Of a DNA stretch of 64,000 nucleotides, positions 20,901 through 28,977 are shown in pieces. Every line of letters starts with the position of its first letter. Position 1 is the stretch's first letter. Both the position numbers and the translations under genes were made by a program. Where the stretch lies: positions 140,864 to 204,863 of the forward strand of contig CADCLN010000001.1 of the NCBI GenBank assembly GCA_902802265.1, in the 5' to 3' direction. This DNA comes from an uncultured Bacteroidales bacterium. GTDB lineage: Bacteria > Bacteroidota > Bacteroidia > Bacteroidales > Bacteroidaceae. The notes beneath the pieces are model-generated. The model was not told the origin of the DNA. It saw only the letters and a list, made by a program, of their open reading frames with translations, and did not search any database.

Positions 20901-21037
20901 GTTCGCGTCTCTCCTGGATGCAGAATCGCCTCTTGAGGGTAATGAATCTGCCAATCTCCATTGAAGTTTAGCCGCTGTCGCTGCGCCATGACAGACGAAG
21001 TGCAGAGAAGGGGTATGATTACAAGGAACTTCTTCAT
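17987..21037 (-). CDS. Secreted glycoside hydrolase family 2 with C-terminal discoidin-like domain
   Basis: This exported enzyme (1016 residues) probably removes a beta-linked sugar (galactose, glucuronate or similar) from pectin fragments. It has a signal peptide (about 1-18), GH2 sugar-binding and immunoglobulin-like domains (about 20-320), and a TIM barrel with acid/base segment EGGNESIS (about 445-452) and MWAMEYCRDE (about 510-520) as the likely nucleophile region. DUF4982 and Big-type beta domains follow, and a C-terminal F5/8 type C-like domain (about 840-970) ends in a basic tail. It lies 35 bases downstream of the PL11 gene in the same direction, so the two act together on rhamnogalacturonan. 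Exact specificity is not visible. Confidence 0.85.
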   Translation of the reverse strand: MKKFLVIIPLLCTSSVMAQRQRLNFNGDWQIHYPQEAILHPGETRTVTLPHAWNEDYAYRVGIASLPDDTCRYTKVFTAPQEWAGKHIFIEFEGARQSAEVWLNGHRLGLHQNGVMAFGFELTPYLYIGKQNRLEVLTDNDWAYKEKNPDGTELLVPKTAAETKDGNNLPNNKLAPTSFQWNNKNFNMNMGGLPKNVYLHVTGAVYQTLPLFSNLGTTGTYIYGTDYDIKGRKVTAHVETQVINSSTSAQKVALQAVVLDNEGKQVACFTGKPQLIAAGDTATLAAQRRLADVHFWSWGYGYLYTVKSRLVAGGSATDEVSIRTGFRKTQFGEGKIWLNDRCIMMHGYAQRTSNEWPSVGIDIPAWLSDYSNDLIVKSGGNLVRWMHVTPTRQDVESCDRVGLIQAMPAGDAEKDVEGRHWTQRTELMRDAIIYNRNNPSILFYEGGNESISRDHMKQLIAIRNQYDPYGGRATGSREMLDINEAEYGGEMLYINKSGKHPMWAMEYCRDEGYRMYWDDYSYPYHKQGAGPYYRKAPADIYNQNQDQLTIEQIRRWHDYYIVRPGMGRRVSSGGVKIVFSDTNTHGRSEMNYRTSGVVDAMRIPKDAFFAHQVMWNSWVDVQHKASYIIGHWDYPDGVVKDVYVVSTSPIVELFVDGKSVGKSLQPAYTFLHTFKDVAYVPGTIKAVSYAADGVTVESEASHQTAGRADHIRLTLMQNPDGGMKADGADLALVQVEIVDEDGQRCPLDNRFIHWTLEGEGEWRGGIGKSPDGDNYILAKDLPVEAGVSRVLVRSTTKAGKIRLTARAKDMKDAVLEWNTTADSQQINAGLSRYIASDHLQGVLDRGETPATPSYTEKKHTVSILSATAGSNTADVQRSWDDNELSEWKNDGKLSTAWITYELSEPAAIDEISLKLTGWRQRSYPLEVYADGQLIWKGNTDKSLGYISLFPDKPVKAKKYTLRQSGSATDNDAFGQVTELAGGPATELDLYKTPGSEKVKGELRIVEIDFLQRLNGR

Positions 21038-21072
21038 GTTCTATTCTTTTCTGACAAAGGTTTTCAATCTGT

Positions 21073-24000
21073 TCAGAAGGTTGTGTCACGCTGACTGCCA
21101 ACTTCCAAGTAGCGGTCAATCAGGTTTGTGATGTCTTCTACCGTGATGCCTTCAGCACCCTCCAGATAAAGGTCTATCAAGTCGGTGATGTCTTCGACGG
21201 TGATGTCGGCTTCCACCACACGGATGATGCCTTCCTCAGCCAGGGCAGATGTGTCCCAGCGGTAGCCAATTTGGGGTTTTGCAGGCAGCATGACGGGTTC
21301 GCCGTCAATGGTTAATGTACCCGAACACTTGATAATCTGGATGTCCTGATCAGGTATATAACTGTATTTGTCGTTCAATTCGGACATTTCAATGACAGGC
21401 GAAGTGAATTTCGCATTGCCCTGAACGGCAATCACGTCGGTGCTGGTCTTCGTGGCTGTTGAACGTGTGCGAATCTGGATAATAGCACCTTCCTCAGCAG
21501 TCAGACTACCATTCACCGTCAGCGTGCCGACCATGGTTTTCAGTGTAGGACTCTTATAGAGCGCACCCAGTGTAGCCCCCTGCTTCAGGGTCAAGTTGTT
21601 CACCTGACCGTTGCCTTTCAACGTTGCTCCGCTATGCACTGTAATTTTACCTGAAGTGACTGCTGCCGATGTGCAGTTTGCCCACACCGTTCCTTCATAG
21701 ACGTTGAGCGCACCCGTCGAACTTCCGGTCAACGTCCAGCAGCCATCGCCGTATTTGTTGACAGTGCTCGTAAACGTTCCAGAAAATGCGTCGTCATTGC
21801 CAGCATAGCCAATGGACCAAGTGCCGCCGCCCAGTGTGCCAGCACCCTGCACACCACCTAACGTATAGGTGAAGTTCTGAACATTGCTGCCACCAGCCTT
21901 GTAGCCTGTTACAGCCACATCTTCGTTCACCACAAGCGTAGCCTTCTGCATGTCAATATCCTGACAGAAGCGGTTGGCACCCGAACCCAGTTCAACGATA
22001 CCTTCGAAGTCCTTTGCATTCATAAAGTTGTCAAAGCGCACATAGCCCGAAGACAGTTTAATCGTACCCTTACCCAACAGCGTACTGCGGAAGGTACCAC
22101 GCCCAGAACCAACGAAAGTAAGGGTATTACCTTCGTCAATGTTCAGCTTGTTCTGGAATGTCGGTGCGTCGCTTGAATTGGTCGTATAAAACTGAACGAA
22201 ACGCACATTGCCTGTGACATGTACTTCGCTGTTAGCCGAACCCAACGTGGCACCTGTTGTGCCCTGGGCAATAGTTCCTTCAGCAAAGATGGTCGATTTG
22301 TAGGAATTGGCTGAAGAATATGACACCGACAACTGACCCGCACCCGTCTTTTTCAGCACACCCGCAGCGGAGCCCGTCAGCAGTCCCTTCAGCGTCGTAG
22401 AACTGTTGGCAGGAATCTGGAATGTGGCCGTATCTGTCAACTGAATGCCTCGGTCGGTGGCAAGGCTGGAGCCGTCGAACACAAGGGTTGCCTTACCTAC
22501 TTTCCACTTGCTGCTGCTCTTGCTGCCTACGCCGATGCTTGAAGGCGAACCCTGCATGGAGAGTTCTTTCAGCACAACCGTACCGGCATTGATGACGGTA
22601 GCTCCTGTATAGTCAGCGTTCTTGGTGGCAAGAATCAGCTTGCCCGAACCATTCTTCACCAATCCGCCTTCGCCTGTCAAACCACCATTGCCCAGCAAGG
22701 TGTAAGTCTTTTCAGTATTGACTTCCATGCCAGCAGCAGGCATCAGTTCGGGGATGTTGACGGTCGTATTCACTGTGCCGTCGTCGAAAACGATGCTATC
22801 CTGTGCCACGAAGGTAGTGGGCACACCATCCACCAGCCAGTTTTCCGTCTGATAATCCCAAATGTTGGTTTCGTTGCCTGTCCAATGTACGTTTGCCAAA
22901 GCTTTACGCTGTCCGTGAATCACCAGACTAATGGCACCTTCGGCATTTATCACTTCGTAAGAAAGTCCAACGATGCCCTGCACCTCACAAAGTGCCACAT
23001 CGCCATTGAACTCACCTGTGTATTCCACCATTCGGTAAGTACCTTCCTGCAACTGCGTAGAAGCAATGTTGAACACCAACGGCTGGGTAATGGCAAGGTT
23101 TCCGTTCACCTTCAAGCCTGTACCCTTGTCGAGGTCTATATCCACAAACGTTTTCTTGTCAAACGTGAGGTCGCCCTGCACCGTCAGGGTTTCAGTGGGA
23201 CGAATCACACCTTCTGCATAATTGAGTGAACCTTCAAACGACAGTTCACCCACAGTACCCTTGCCCGAAAGCACACCACGTGCCCGCAGCTCAATGGGGC
23301 TCTCTACGGTGCCGTTTACTTCAAGCGTACCCTCAGAAACCACCACCTTGCCCGTCGTGGTGATGTCGGCATTGACGACAAGTGTGCCCTGCATACCCTT
23401 CCACAGAGCCACACCGCCTTCAACAGGACTGTTCAGGGTCAGCGTCTGCTCCCTCACGGGCATGAAATATGCGTTCTGAACACTTTGTGAAGGGGCAGCA
23501 ACGACAACATTGCCCAGCGTCAGGTCATAGACAGCCGTGGCTTCGTCCGCCTTCATCGTCGGTGGCAGGGGCGGACGCGGCATGTCGTAACCCAAATAGA
23601 AACTGGTGTTGGGCGACTGATAATAACCACGATTCGTAATTTGTCCAAAGTAATTGGGGTCTTCCAGCAAGCAATAGATGTTGTTGACAGAAGTCGTATA
23701 GTTCGTGGCATAAAGCACAAAGCCCACATCGCCCGTGGCATCATGTTCCGTCAGAATAACCTCTTCGCGCCAGTCGCCCAGAATATCGCCCCAGAACAAA
23801 GGACGCACACCCGATTCCAAGGCTACTGCCCAACCAGATTCCCGCGAGGGCTGAATCTGGCGTGTATATCCTGTGCCGCCATCATATTTTCCGATGACCA
23901 GCGCAGCATCATCGCCCGAACCAGGTGTCCATGCACACTCACGCAGTAAGTCATCGTCCCACCATATACCTTCGTAGGGATAGGGGTGATCACTGCTGAT

Positions 24001-25572
24001 GACCTCGCCCTTGGCATTGTACATATTGGGCAAGGTTGACCACATTTCGTAACCCTTGTATTTGGGGTCCACGTCCATACACTCGCCGCGCCCCACGTCG
24101 CCCACACTGCTCATGTACCAACGCTTAATGCTCGTGCCGTCAAATGCACTGTAAAGAATCGTACCGAGCATATCGGGTGCGTTCTGCTGAATCGCAAAAA
24201 TCTCCTGCCCTGGACGGTCGGGGTCAATGTCGCTCAAGCGGAAACGGTCACCGTGACCGATACCCGAGTTCCAAAGCATCTTTCCCGTGTTGTCGAGCGC
24301 GTATGCACCATTCATCACTTCGTCACAGCCATCGCCGTCCACGTCGCCAATGCGGATATGGTGGAACTCCGACGGATTGCCGTTGTCCCAGAAGGGGAAG
24401 CGGAACAGCTCCCTGAACTCGCCGCCTTCATAGCCGTAAGCGTAAGTAAAGTAGTGATGAACGCCCTTATTGGTACGCACCTGAAACTGGGCCACAATGC
24501 TCTGGTGCACGCCGTCCAGAAACGCCGAACCCATCGCAGCCGACATATAGGGATATTCATCATTCATAAAGGCAGACTTGTTGGTGCGTGTATATTCCAT
24601 ATCCCTGTCCTTAGGCATCGTCATGGGGCATACATCCTTCTGTTCGCCCGTCATGCCGTCGATAATGAGCATATAGTGCTGCGGATTCTTCCCTCTATTA
24701 TAATAAGTATAGTTCACTACGCCGTCGCCGTCAATGTCGGGATTCGATCCGTCGCTGCTCACAGTCTGCATGCCCGACCCCGTGCTGCTGGCTTGCTGGC
24801 CATTATAATAAAGGTATTTGCCCATGCACCTGTTCTCTACATCCCACAGACGTGCACCCTCGCACACCTGCACACAGACTTCGCCGCGTCCGTCACCGTC
24901 GAAATCGCCTACGGTGACACCGTCGTTCTGACCGCCAAAGGCAAAGAAATGGATTCCAAGATTAACGGTCCACAGGTGCCTGCCGTCACGGGTATAAGCC
25001 TCCAAATAGTCACCGCCCAGCTTGTCTGCACCGTGACCCTCATAACCATTCATGTCTTTATGGTTATAAACACGATTGACCACATACTCCATTTCACCGT
25101 CTCCGTTCAAATCCACTGGCCAACAGAACTTCGACGTGAACAGCGTGTCTTCACGGTTGACCACAGGCGAACCTGCTCGCTTATAATTCACACGTATTGC
25201 TGCATTCGCCCATGAGTTATCGACGAAATGGAAAGGGACGGACAACGCACCTTCCTTTCCATCGGCATCGACCAATGAAACAGCCAACTGACTGCCATAA
25301 GGAATGGCACTGAGCTGAGCCTGGTAGTTGTTCCGCAGGATAGGACCCGCCAGCTTCACATAGCTGCCTGCGCCCGTGCGATCTACATAGAGATTGTACT
25401 TTGCATCCTCTGGCTCTTGCGCCAGACGACGCCATGTTACGGTCACTTTACTGTCACGCTGGGCTGCGATTACACCGCGACCCAAAGACATTTGCTGACG
25501 TTGCGCCAAGCCCCTTGCGGGAGTCAGTGCCAACGCCAGCAAACCAAGAATAGGTAATAGGTTAGATTTCAT
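21073..25572 (-). CDS. Giant secreted PL11-type rhamnogalacturonan lyase with beta-strand repeats and dockerin-like tail
   Basis: The chosen start is ATG at 25572, followed by a clear signal peptide (MKSNLLPILGLLALALTPARG); the longer frame to 25746 runs back through the promoter. The product is 1499 residues. The N-terminal half (about 25-650) resembles family 11 rhamnogalacturonan lyases, which cleave the pectin backbone by beta-elimination: LGRGVIAAQRDSKVTVTWR opening, then calcium-binding-like DLNGDGEMEY, DGDGRGEV, DVDGDGCDEV and a HHIRIGDV segment. Residues about 690-1420 are glycine/threonine-rich repeats like autotransporter-associated beta strands. The end has two dockerin-like helices, VEDITDLIDLYLEG and VEDITNLIDRYLE. 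GH2 lies downstream, and the AraC sensor is divergent. Confidence 0.85.
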   Translation of the reverse strand: MKSNLLPILGLLALALTPARGLAQRQQMSLGRGVIAAQRDSKVTVTWRRLAQEPEDAKYNLYVDRTGAGSYVKLAGPILRNNYQAQLSAIPYGSQLAVSLVDADGKEGALSVPFHFVDNSWANAAIRVNYKRAGSPVVNREDTLFTSKFCWPVDLNGDGEMEYVVNRVYNHKDMNGYEGHGADKLGGDYLEAYTRDGRHLWTVNLGIHFFAFGGQNDGVTVGDFDGDGRGEVCVQVCEGARLWDVENRCMGKYLYYNGQQASSTGSGMQTVSSDGSNPDIDGDGVVNYTYYNRGKNPQHYMLIIDGMTGEQKDVCPMTMPKDRDMEYTRTNKSAFMNDEYPYMSAAMGSAFLDGVHQSIVAQFQVRTNKGVHHYFTYAYGYEGGEFRELFRFPFWDNGNPSEFHHIRIGDVDGDGCDEVMNGAYALDNTGKMLWNSGIGHGDRFRLSDIDPDRPGQEIFAIQQNAPDMLGTILYSAFDGTSIKRWYMSSVGDVGRGECMDVDPKYKGYEMWSTLPNMYNAKGEVISSDHPYPYEGIWWDDDLLRECAWTPGSGDDAALVIGKYDGGTGYTRQIQPSRESGWAVALESGVRPLFWGDILGDWREEVILTEHDATGDVGFVLYATNYTTSVNNIYCLLEDPNYFGQITNRGYYQSPNTSFYLGYDMPRPPLPPTMKADEATAVYDLTLGNVVVAAPSQSVQNAYFMPVREQTLTLNSPVEGGVALWKGMQGTLVVNADITTTGKVVVSEGTLEVNGTVESPIELRARGVLSGKGTVGELSFEGSLNYAEGVIRPTETLTVQGDLTFDKKTFVDIDLDKGTGLKVNGNLAITQPLVFNIASTQLQEGTYRMVEYTGEFNGDVALCEVQGIVGLSYEVINAEGAISLVIHGQRKALANVHWTGNETNIWDYQTENWLVDGVPTTFVAQDSIVFDDGTVNTTVNIPELMPAAGMEVNTEKTYTLLGNGGLTGEGGLVKNGSGKLILATKNADYTGATVINAGTVVLKELSMQGSPSSIGVGSKSSSKWKVGKATLVFDGSSLATDRGIQLTDTATFQIPANSSTTLKGLLTGSAAGVLKKTGAGQLSVSYSSANSYKSTIFAEGTIAQGTTGATLGSANSEVHVTGNVRFVQFYTTNSSDAPTFQNKLNIDEGNTLTFVGSGRGTFRSTLLGKGTIKLSSGYVRFDNFMNAKDFEGIVELGSGANRFCQDIDMQKATLVVNEDVAVTGYKAGGSNVQNFTYTLGGVQGAGTLGGGTWSIGYAGNDDAFSGTFTSTVNKYGDGCWTLTGSSTGALNVYEGTVWANCTSAAVTSGKITVHSGATLKGNGQVNNLTLKQGATLGALYKSPTLKTMVGTLTVNGSLTAEEGAIIQIRTRSTATKTSTDVIAVQGNAKFTSPVIEMSELNDKYSYIPDQDIQIIKCSGTLTIDGEPVMLPAKPQIGYRWDTSALAEEGIIRVVEADITVEDITDLIDLYLEGAEGITVEDITNLIDRYLEVGSQRDTTF

Positions 25573-25605
25573 TGACAAAGTATTTAATAATTGGTTTATT
25601 TTTGT

Positions 25606-25644
25606 TTTTCGCTGTGCAAAGGTAGATGTTTTGCACAGCGAAAA
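25606..25644 (-). promoter_or_regulatory. Promoter of the PL11-GH2 operon inside a perfect 15-bp inverted repeat
   Basis: Arms TTTTCGCTGTGCAAA (25606-25620) and its exact complement (25630-25644) flank a 9-base centre. The minus-strand -7 box TACCTTTG spans 25624-25617, across the centre and the edge of one arm; the other arm lies in the -33/-7 spacer. That geometry suits an operator. An alternative is a hairpin at the 5' end of the transcript. Confidence 0.7.
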
Positions 25645-25775
25645 GGGTAAAAAACTTAACAAAAAAGTGTAAAATCGTACCAAAAACGCAAAACTTTCAA
25701 TTTTGATACATAAAAAACGAAGTGAATGCCCTTCAAAAAAAATCAACTGTGACCGTTCAGTTTTATGTACAGAGG
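25645..25775. other. A/T-rich upstream region of the PL11 gene
   Basis: No gene or repeat was recognised in it. Further to the right, 25842-26116 is also gene-free apart from an 80-codon open frame (25863-26105) that has no recognisable features and is not called. Confidence 0.5.
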
Positions 25776-25841
25776 TACATCATCGAATGAACAAGAGTTA
25801 AGTTTTGAATTGACAAGTGCCGTGTTTTGAATTGACAACAG
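25776..25841 (-). repeat. 22-bp-phased array, family 2, copy B
   Basis: Read on the minus strand, units of 22 bases start CTGTTGTCAATTCAAAAC (25841-25820), CACTTGTCAATTCAAAAC (25819-25798) and CTCTTGTTCATTCG (25797-25776). This is the cleanest copy of the family. Confidence 0.75.
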
Positions 25842-26116
25842 CAAAGTTTCGTCTTTTTAATCATGAAACGTTCACTTTTTATTTCATCATTTTTACATCA
25901 TCACAACTTCTTTTTCGGTGGCAGCAGAAAGGAGAGTGCTAACACACAGACACGAAAAAGCACAGCCGTGTCTCCTGCGAATAAGCGACTGAAGGGGTAT
26001 GCTCATTTCAATGAGCACAAGGCGTTTTTTTGCAAAAAACCATCAAAAGGAAGTATAAAAAGAGGGAAAAGATGCGATTTTAGGAAAACAGAATGGGCTG
26101 AATGAAAGTTTTTTGG

Positions 26117-26124
26117 TATATTTG
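26117..26124 (+). promoter_or_regulatory. -7 element of the AraC-type regulator gene
   Basis: TATATTTG matches TAnnTTTG, 30 bases before the regulator start. No -33 TTG lies at the usual distance, so the promoter may be weak or activator-dependent. Confidence 0.5.
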
Positions 26125-26154
26125 CGCAGATTTTAACCGGAATCTGAGACAGGC

Positions 26155-28677
26155 ATGAGATACAGGAAGTGGGCTTTGATGCTATGGATGCTGTCGCTGA
26201 TGACCATCTGTCACGCAGCTATTCAGGGGTTTCGCTGCACGGGGTTGCCTAATCAGGCACAGTTGCCCGTGCCGCAGGTAGGTTTTGTATTGCAAGACCA
26301 AGCGGGCTACATGTGGTACGGAACACAGGGCGGCGGCGTGTGCCGTGATGACGGCTATCAGGTGCGCACGTTCAACAGCAACCAACAAGGTTGCAAGGAC
26401 ATCGAAAATGACGAGGTGACGGCACTGGCAGAAGACCCCCTAAAAGGGCGCATCTGGGTGGGAACGCGCAGCGGCCTGTATTACATCGACCAGCAGGACG
26501 GCAGCGTTCACAACATCACCCTGGAAGAGACACGGCACAAGAAGATTCATTGCATGGCGGTGAGAAAGGACGGTAGCCTGTGGTTCGGCGTGGAACGCAA
26601 AGTGGTGTTACTGTCACCCGAACTTAAGGTGCTAAAGAGCTTCTCCATCGGAGACAATCCACGCGAAGAACCCAAGAGCATGATGATAGACCACGAGGGC
26701 ACGCTCTGGGTGTGCATCCTGCGCGGCGGACTGCGGGCTGTCGGCAAGGATTGCAAAAAACTGGAGGTGAAGCCGTGGACGCTGGACGCCGCAGCCCATT
26801 ACATGGTGGAGGACACCCTGCACCAGTGTTACTGGGTTGGCACATGGGGCAAGGGCGTAGTGAGCTACCCTGATATGCACTTGCACCCCGCCACATTGCA
26901 CACAGAGGACACCAGCCTGTTTGACAGCAAAGTGAACAACATGGTCATTGACTACGCGAACCAACTGCTCTGGACTTCTACGGCAAGCAACCTGTTTGCC
27001 TATTGTATAATGTCGGTATTCGGCATTGACAACCACCGCATTAATACGCTACTGCCGATGGAGACTGCGAATTTCATGTCGCAGGAAAAGAAGGTCATTG
27101 GCAACCTGTTTCTGGATAGATTTAATAATGTGTGGGTGCCTGGAAGTATGCCGCACACATTCATCGTTTCACCCATCGGTGGATGGGGTGATATTCGCCG
27201 CGACCCTGTTCAGGCAATGGAACAGCAGATTGGTTACAAGGTGATGGTCAGCCGCATCATTCGCGAAGGGGAACTTTACTGGATTTACCAAGACCGCATA
27301 CGGCTTTCCCTCTACAACAGCCGCACAGGCAAGCTTTCTTTCATGGCAAACGAAGCGCAGCCCAAAGCACAGAGCACGAACAAGGCACTCTGTCGGCGAT
27401 GGGACGCCAAGGGGGTATGGACGTGCAGCGGGCACAAACTGCTGCAGGCATGGAACGAAGGCGGAACAATACAGTGGAAGGAGTTGACCAACGTGCAGTT
27501 GCCCAACTATATCTCTGCCCTCAACGACGTGGGCAATGGACAATTGCTAATCGGCACAGAGAAACAGGTGTACTGCTATGATTACCGGCATCAGACCCTG
27601 AAAGCTTTGACGGACTCCATCGGCATTGTGCAGAGTGTAGGCTACGATGACAAAGGCAAGCTGCAATACACCCTGCGTGCAGGTCAGCATCTGCCCATTA
27701 CCGACTCCTTCGGACACGTTTGGCAACTCACGGAAACCAGCCTCACGGAAACCAATCCACGAACAGGTGCTTCACGCACAATACGGCCTACGGATTCCGA
27801 TGTGCAGATGGAGCATTTCACCGATTTCTGCCTGGCGGATGACAGCATTTGTCTGGGCGGCATCGGGGCTATCTGCATCGTTGGTCACAGCCCTGCACTG
27901 GACAAGCCGCAGGGGCGTACCGACTCCATCGTGCTGACGGACAACATTCACTTGAGCACCCTCAATCCGCTCTATGCACACACCACGCGCTTTGCTTATC
28001 GCGGTTCTTCTTCCGACAAGTGGATTTATCTGGAGCCAGGCAACAACACCATAGACCCCAGCACCCTGCACCACAACACGCAGACCATCGAAGTGATGGC
28101 TACCGACCCCTTCGGACGGTGGAGCCAACCGCAAGTGCTCCCATTTACACACCCCCACGACGGCAATAGCTACCATGGGCTTTGGCTACTCCTTGTACCG
28201 CTCTTGGGTTTAGGGTGGTGGTGGATGAGAAAGAGGGGGGCTCGCCCTGCTGAGACTTTGCCCGACCCGCCCAGCGGGGATGATGGAGACGGGGCGGTTG
28301 CTGCTGACCCTCGCCCCCTTGCTGAGGGAGATGGAGCAGATGTTTCTCCTTTCCTTGTTCAAGTGATAGGTCTTATTCAGAAGAATCTGGATAATCCTGC
28401 TTATGACATAGCGTGTCTGTGTACTGACATGGCGGTAAGTCGCATGAATTTGTATCGCAAGTTTCAAGCAGTCACTCAGCAAACACCATCCGAATTTATT
28501 CGAAGCATCCGTCTGAAGCACGGAGCGGAATTGCTGCAAAGCACTGAGCAGTCGGTAAGCGAAGTGGCATACGCTGTAGGTTTCACCTCGCCGCAGTATT
28601 TCATCAAGTGCTTCAAGGAAGAATATGGTGAAACGCCCAAGAAATTCAGACAGCAGAATGGTGCTGCGCAAAAATAA
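26155..28677 (+). CDS. One-piece transmembrane sensor-regulator: beta-propeller, Y_Y_Y-like domain, membrane helix, AraC helix-turn-helix
   Basis: This 840-residue protein looks like a hybrid two-component glycan sensor from which the histidine kinase and receiver have been removed. After a signal/membrane segment (about 5-22) come propeller repeats (about 30-560; for example QDQAGYMWYGTQGGGV and GRIWVGTRSGLYYI). A Y_Y_Y-like beta domain (about 600-670) and one membrane helix (about 675-691, GLWLLLVPLLGLGWWWM) follow. A Pro/Asp-rich linker (about 692-735) leads to an AraC DNA-binding domain (about 735-835, MAVSRMNLYRKF and SVSEVAYAVGFTSPQYF). It faces the PL11-GH2 operon and probably controls it, with the ligand bound in the periplasm. 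Confidence 0.88.
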   Translation: MRYRKWALMLWMLSLMTICHAAIQGFRCTGLPNQAQLPVPQVGFVLQDQAGYMWYGTQGGGVCRDDGYQVRTFNSNQQGCKDIENDEVTALAEDPLKGRIWVGTRSGLYYIDQQDGSVHNITLEETRHKKIHCMAVRKDGSLWFGVERKVVLLSPELKVLKSFSIGDNPREEPKSMMIDHEGTLWVCILRGGLRAVGKDCKKLEVKPWTLDAAAHYMVEDTLHQCYWVGTWGKGVVSYPDMHLHPATLHTEDTSLFDSKVNNMVIDYANQLLWTSTASNLFAYCIMSVFGIDNHRINTLLPMETANFMSQEKKVIGNLFLDRFNNVWVPGSMPHTFIVSPIGGWGDIRRDPVQAMEQQIGYKVMVSRIIREGELYWIYQDRIRLSLYNSRTGKLSFMANEAQPKAQSTNKALCRRWDAKGVWTCSGHKLLQAWNEGGTIQWKELTNVQLPNYISALNDVGNGQLLIGTEKQVYCYDYRHQTLKALTDSIGIVQSVGYDDKGKLQYTLRAGQHLPITDSFGHVWQLTETSLTETNPRTGASRTIRPTDSDVQMEHFTDFCLADDSICLGGIGAICIVGHSPALDKPQGRTDSIVLTDNIHLSTLNPLYAHTTRFAYRGSSSDKWIYLEPGNNTIDPSTLHHNTQTIEVMATDPFGRWSQPQVLPFTHPHDGNSYHGLWLLLVPLLGLGWWWMRKRGARPAETLPDPPSGDDGDGAVAADPRPLAEGDGADVSPFLVQVIGLIQKNLDNPAYDIACLCTDMAVSRMNLYRKFQAVTQQTPSEFIRSIRLKHGAELLQSTEQSVSEVAYAVGFTSPQYFIKCFKEEYGETPKKFRQQNGAAQK

Positions 28678-28709
28678 TTATTCCCTCGCTGTCGCAGCGA
28701 AGGAATAAT
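28677..28709. terminator. Terminator after the AraC regulator gene
   Basis: A 15-bp stem (28677-28691 with 28695-28709, one mismatch, 3-base loop) starts at the last base of the regulator stop codon. On the minus strand it is followed by TATTTTTG, so it could also end a leftward transcript. Confidence 0.75.
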
Positions 28710-28965
28710 CAGATGAATGTTTAATGTTATTTAGGGAATGGACTCGAACCTCACGGTTCGTTGGGGGTGTTTCAAGGAGAAAAATTTGGGGACAACTCCT
28801 TGAAACTGTCCAATTGCATAATAACAATTGAAAAGATGCTCGTGGCCATGACGCCAATCATACTTTATCACTAAACCACAACCGACAAGGCTTGACGAGC
28901 TCTAATCAAAAGTCAATGCTTGTTAAATCAATGTAGCTATGAAAAAAGTTCTATCTTCTTTTGCA
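28677..28965 (-). ncRNA. Candidate structured RNA of about 290 bases
   Basis: This stretch has no convincing gene but much secondary structure. It contains CGAACC-TCAC-GGTTCG (28744-28759), an exact 11-bp pair GTTTCAAGGAG/CTCCTTGAAAC with a 16-base loop (28769-28806), a competing TTGG..ACA/TGTCCAA pair, and GCTCGT/ACGAGC enclosing about 55 bases (28839-28900). On the minus strand a TACCTTTG box lies upstream (28970-28977) and a terminator hairpin downstream (28677-28709). Near its 3' end it reads GGTTCGAGTCC, a tRNA T-loop word, and near the middle GGTTTAGTGATAA, a D-arm-like word, but no cloverleaf closes. It may alternatively be the 3' untranslated region of rhaD or a decayed tRNA. Confidence 0.4.
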
Positions 28966-28969
28966 AGGG

Positions 28970-28977
28970 CAAAGGTA
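28970..28977 (-). promoter_or_regulatory. Possible promoter of the candidate RNA
   Basis: Minus-strand TACCTTTG fits the -7 consensus; the nearest TTG is 22 bp upstream, slightly too far. The 28978-29122 remainder of the gap to rhaD is A/T-rich with nothing further recognised. Confidence 0.4.

Noticed and set aside
24253-25215. 320-codon frame opposite the PL11 gene
   Set aside because: Antisense shadow; the minus-strand protein is well supported.
25573-25746. Extended N terminus of the PL11 protein
   Set aside because: The extension crosses the -7 box and operator-like repeat; a proper signal peptide starts at 25572.
25863-26105. 80-codon plus-strand frame before the AraC regulator
   Set aside because: Low-complexity basic sequence, no promoter or family, in an A/T-rich regulatory gap.
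28735-28900. tRNA or tmRNA gene on the minus strand
   Set aside because: A T-loop word and a D-arm-like word exist, but the T-stem closes only two pairs, the acceptor halves do not pair, no valid anticodon arm forms and no alanyl tag frame is visible.
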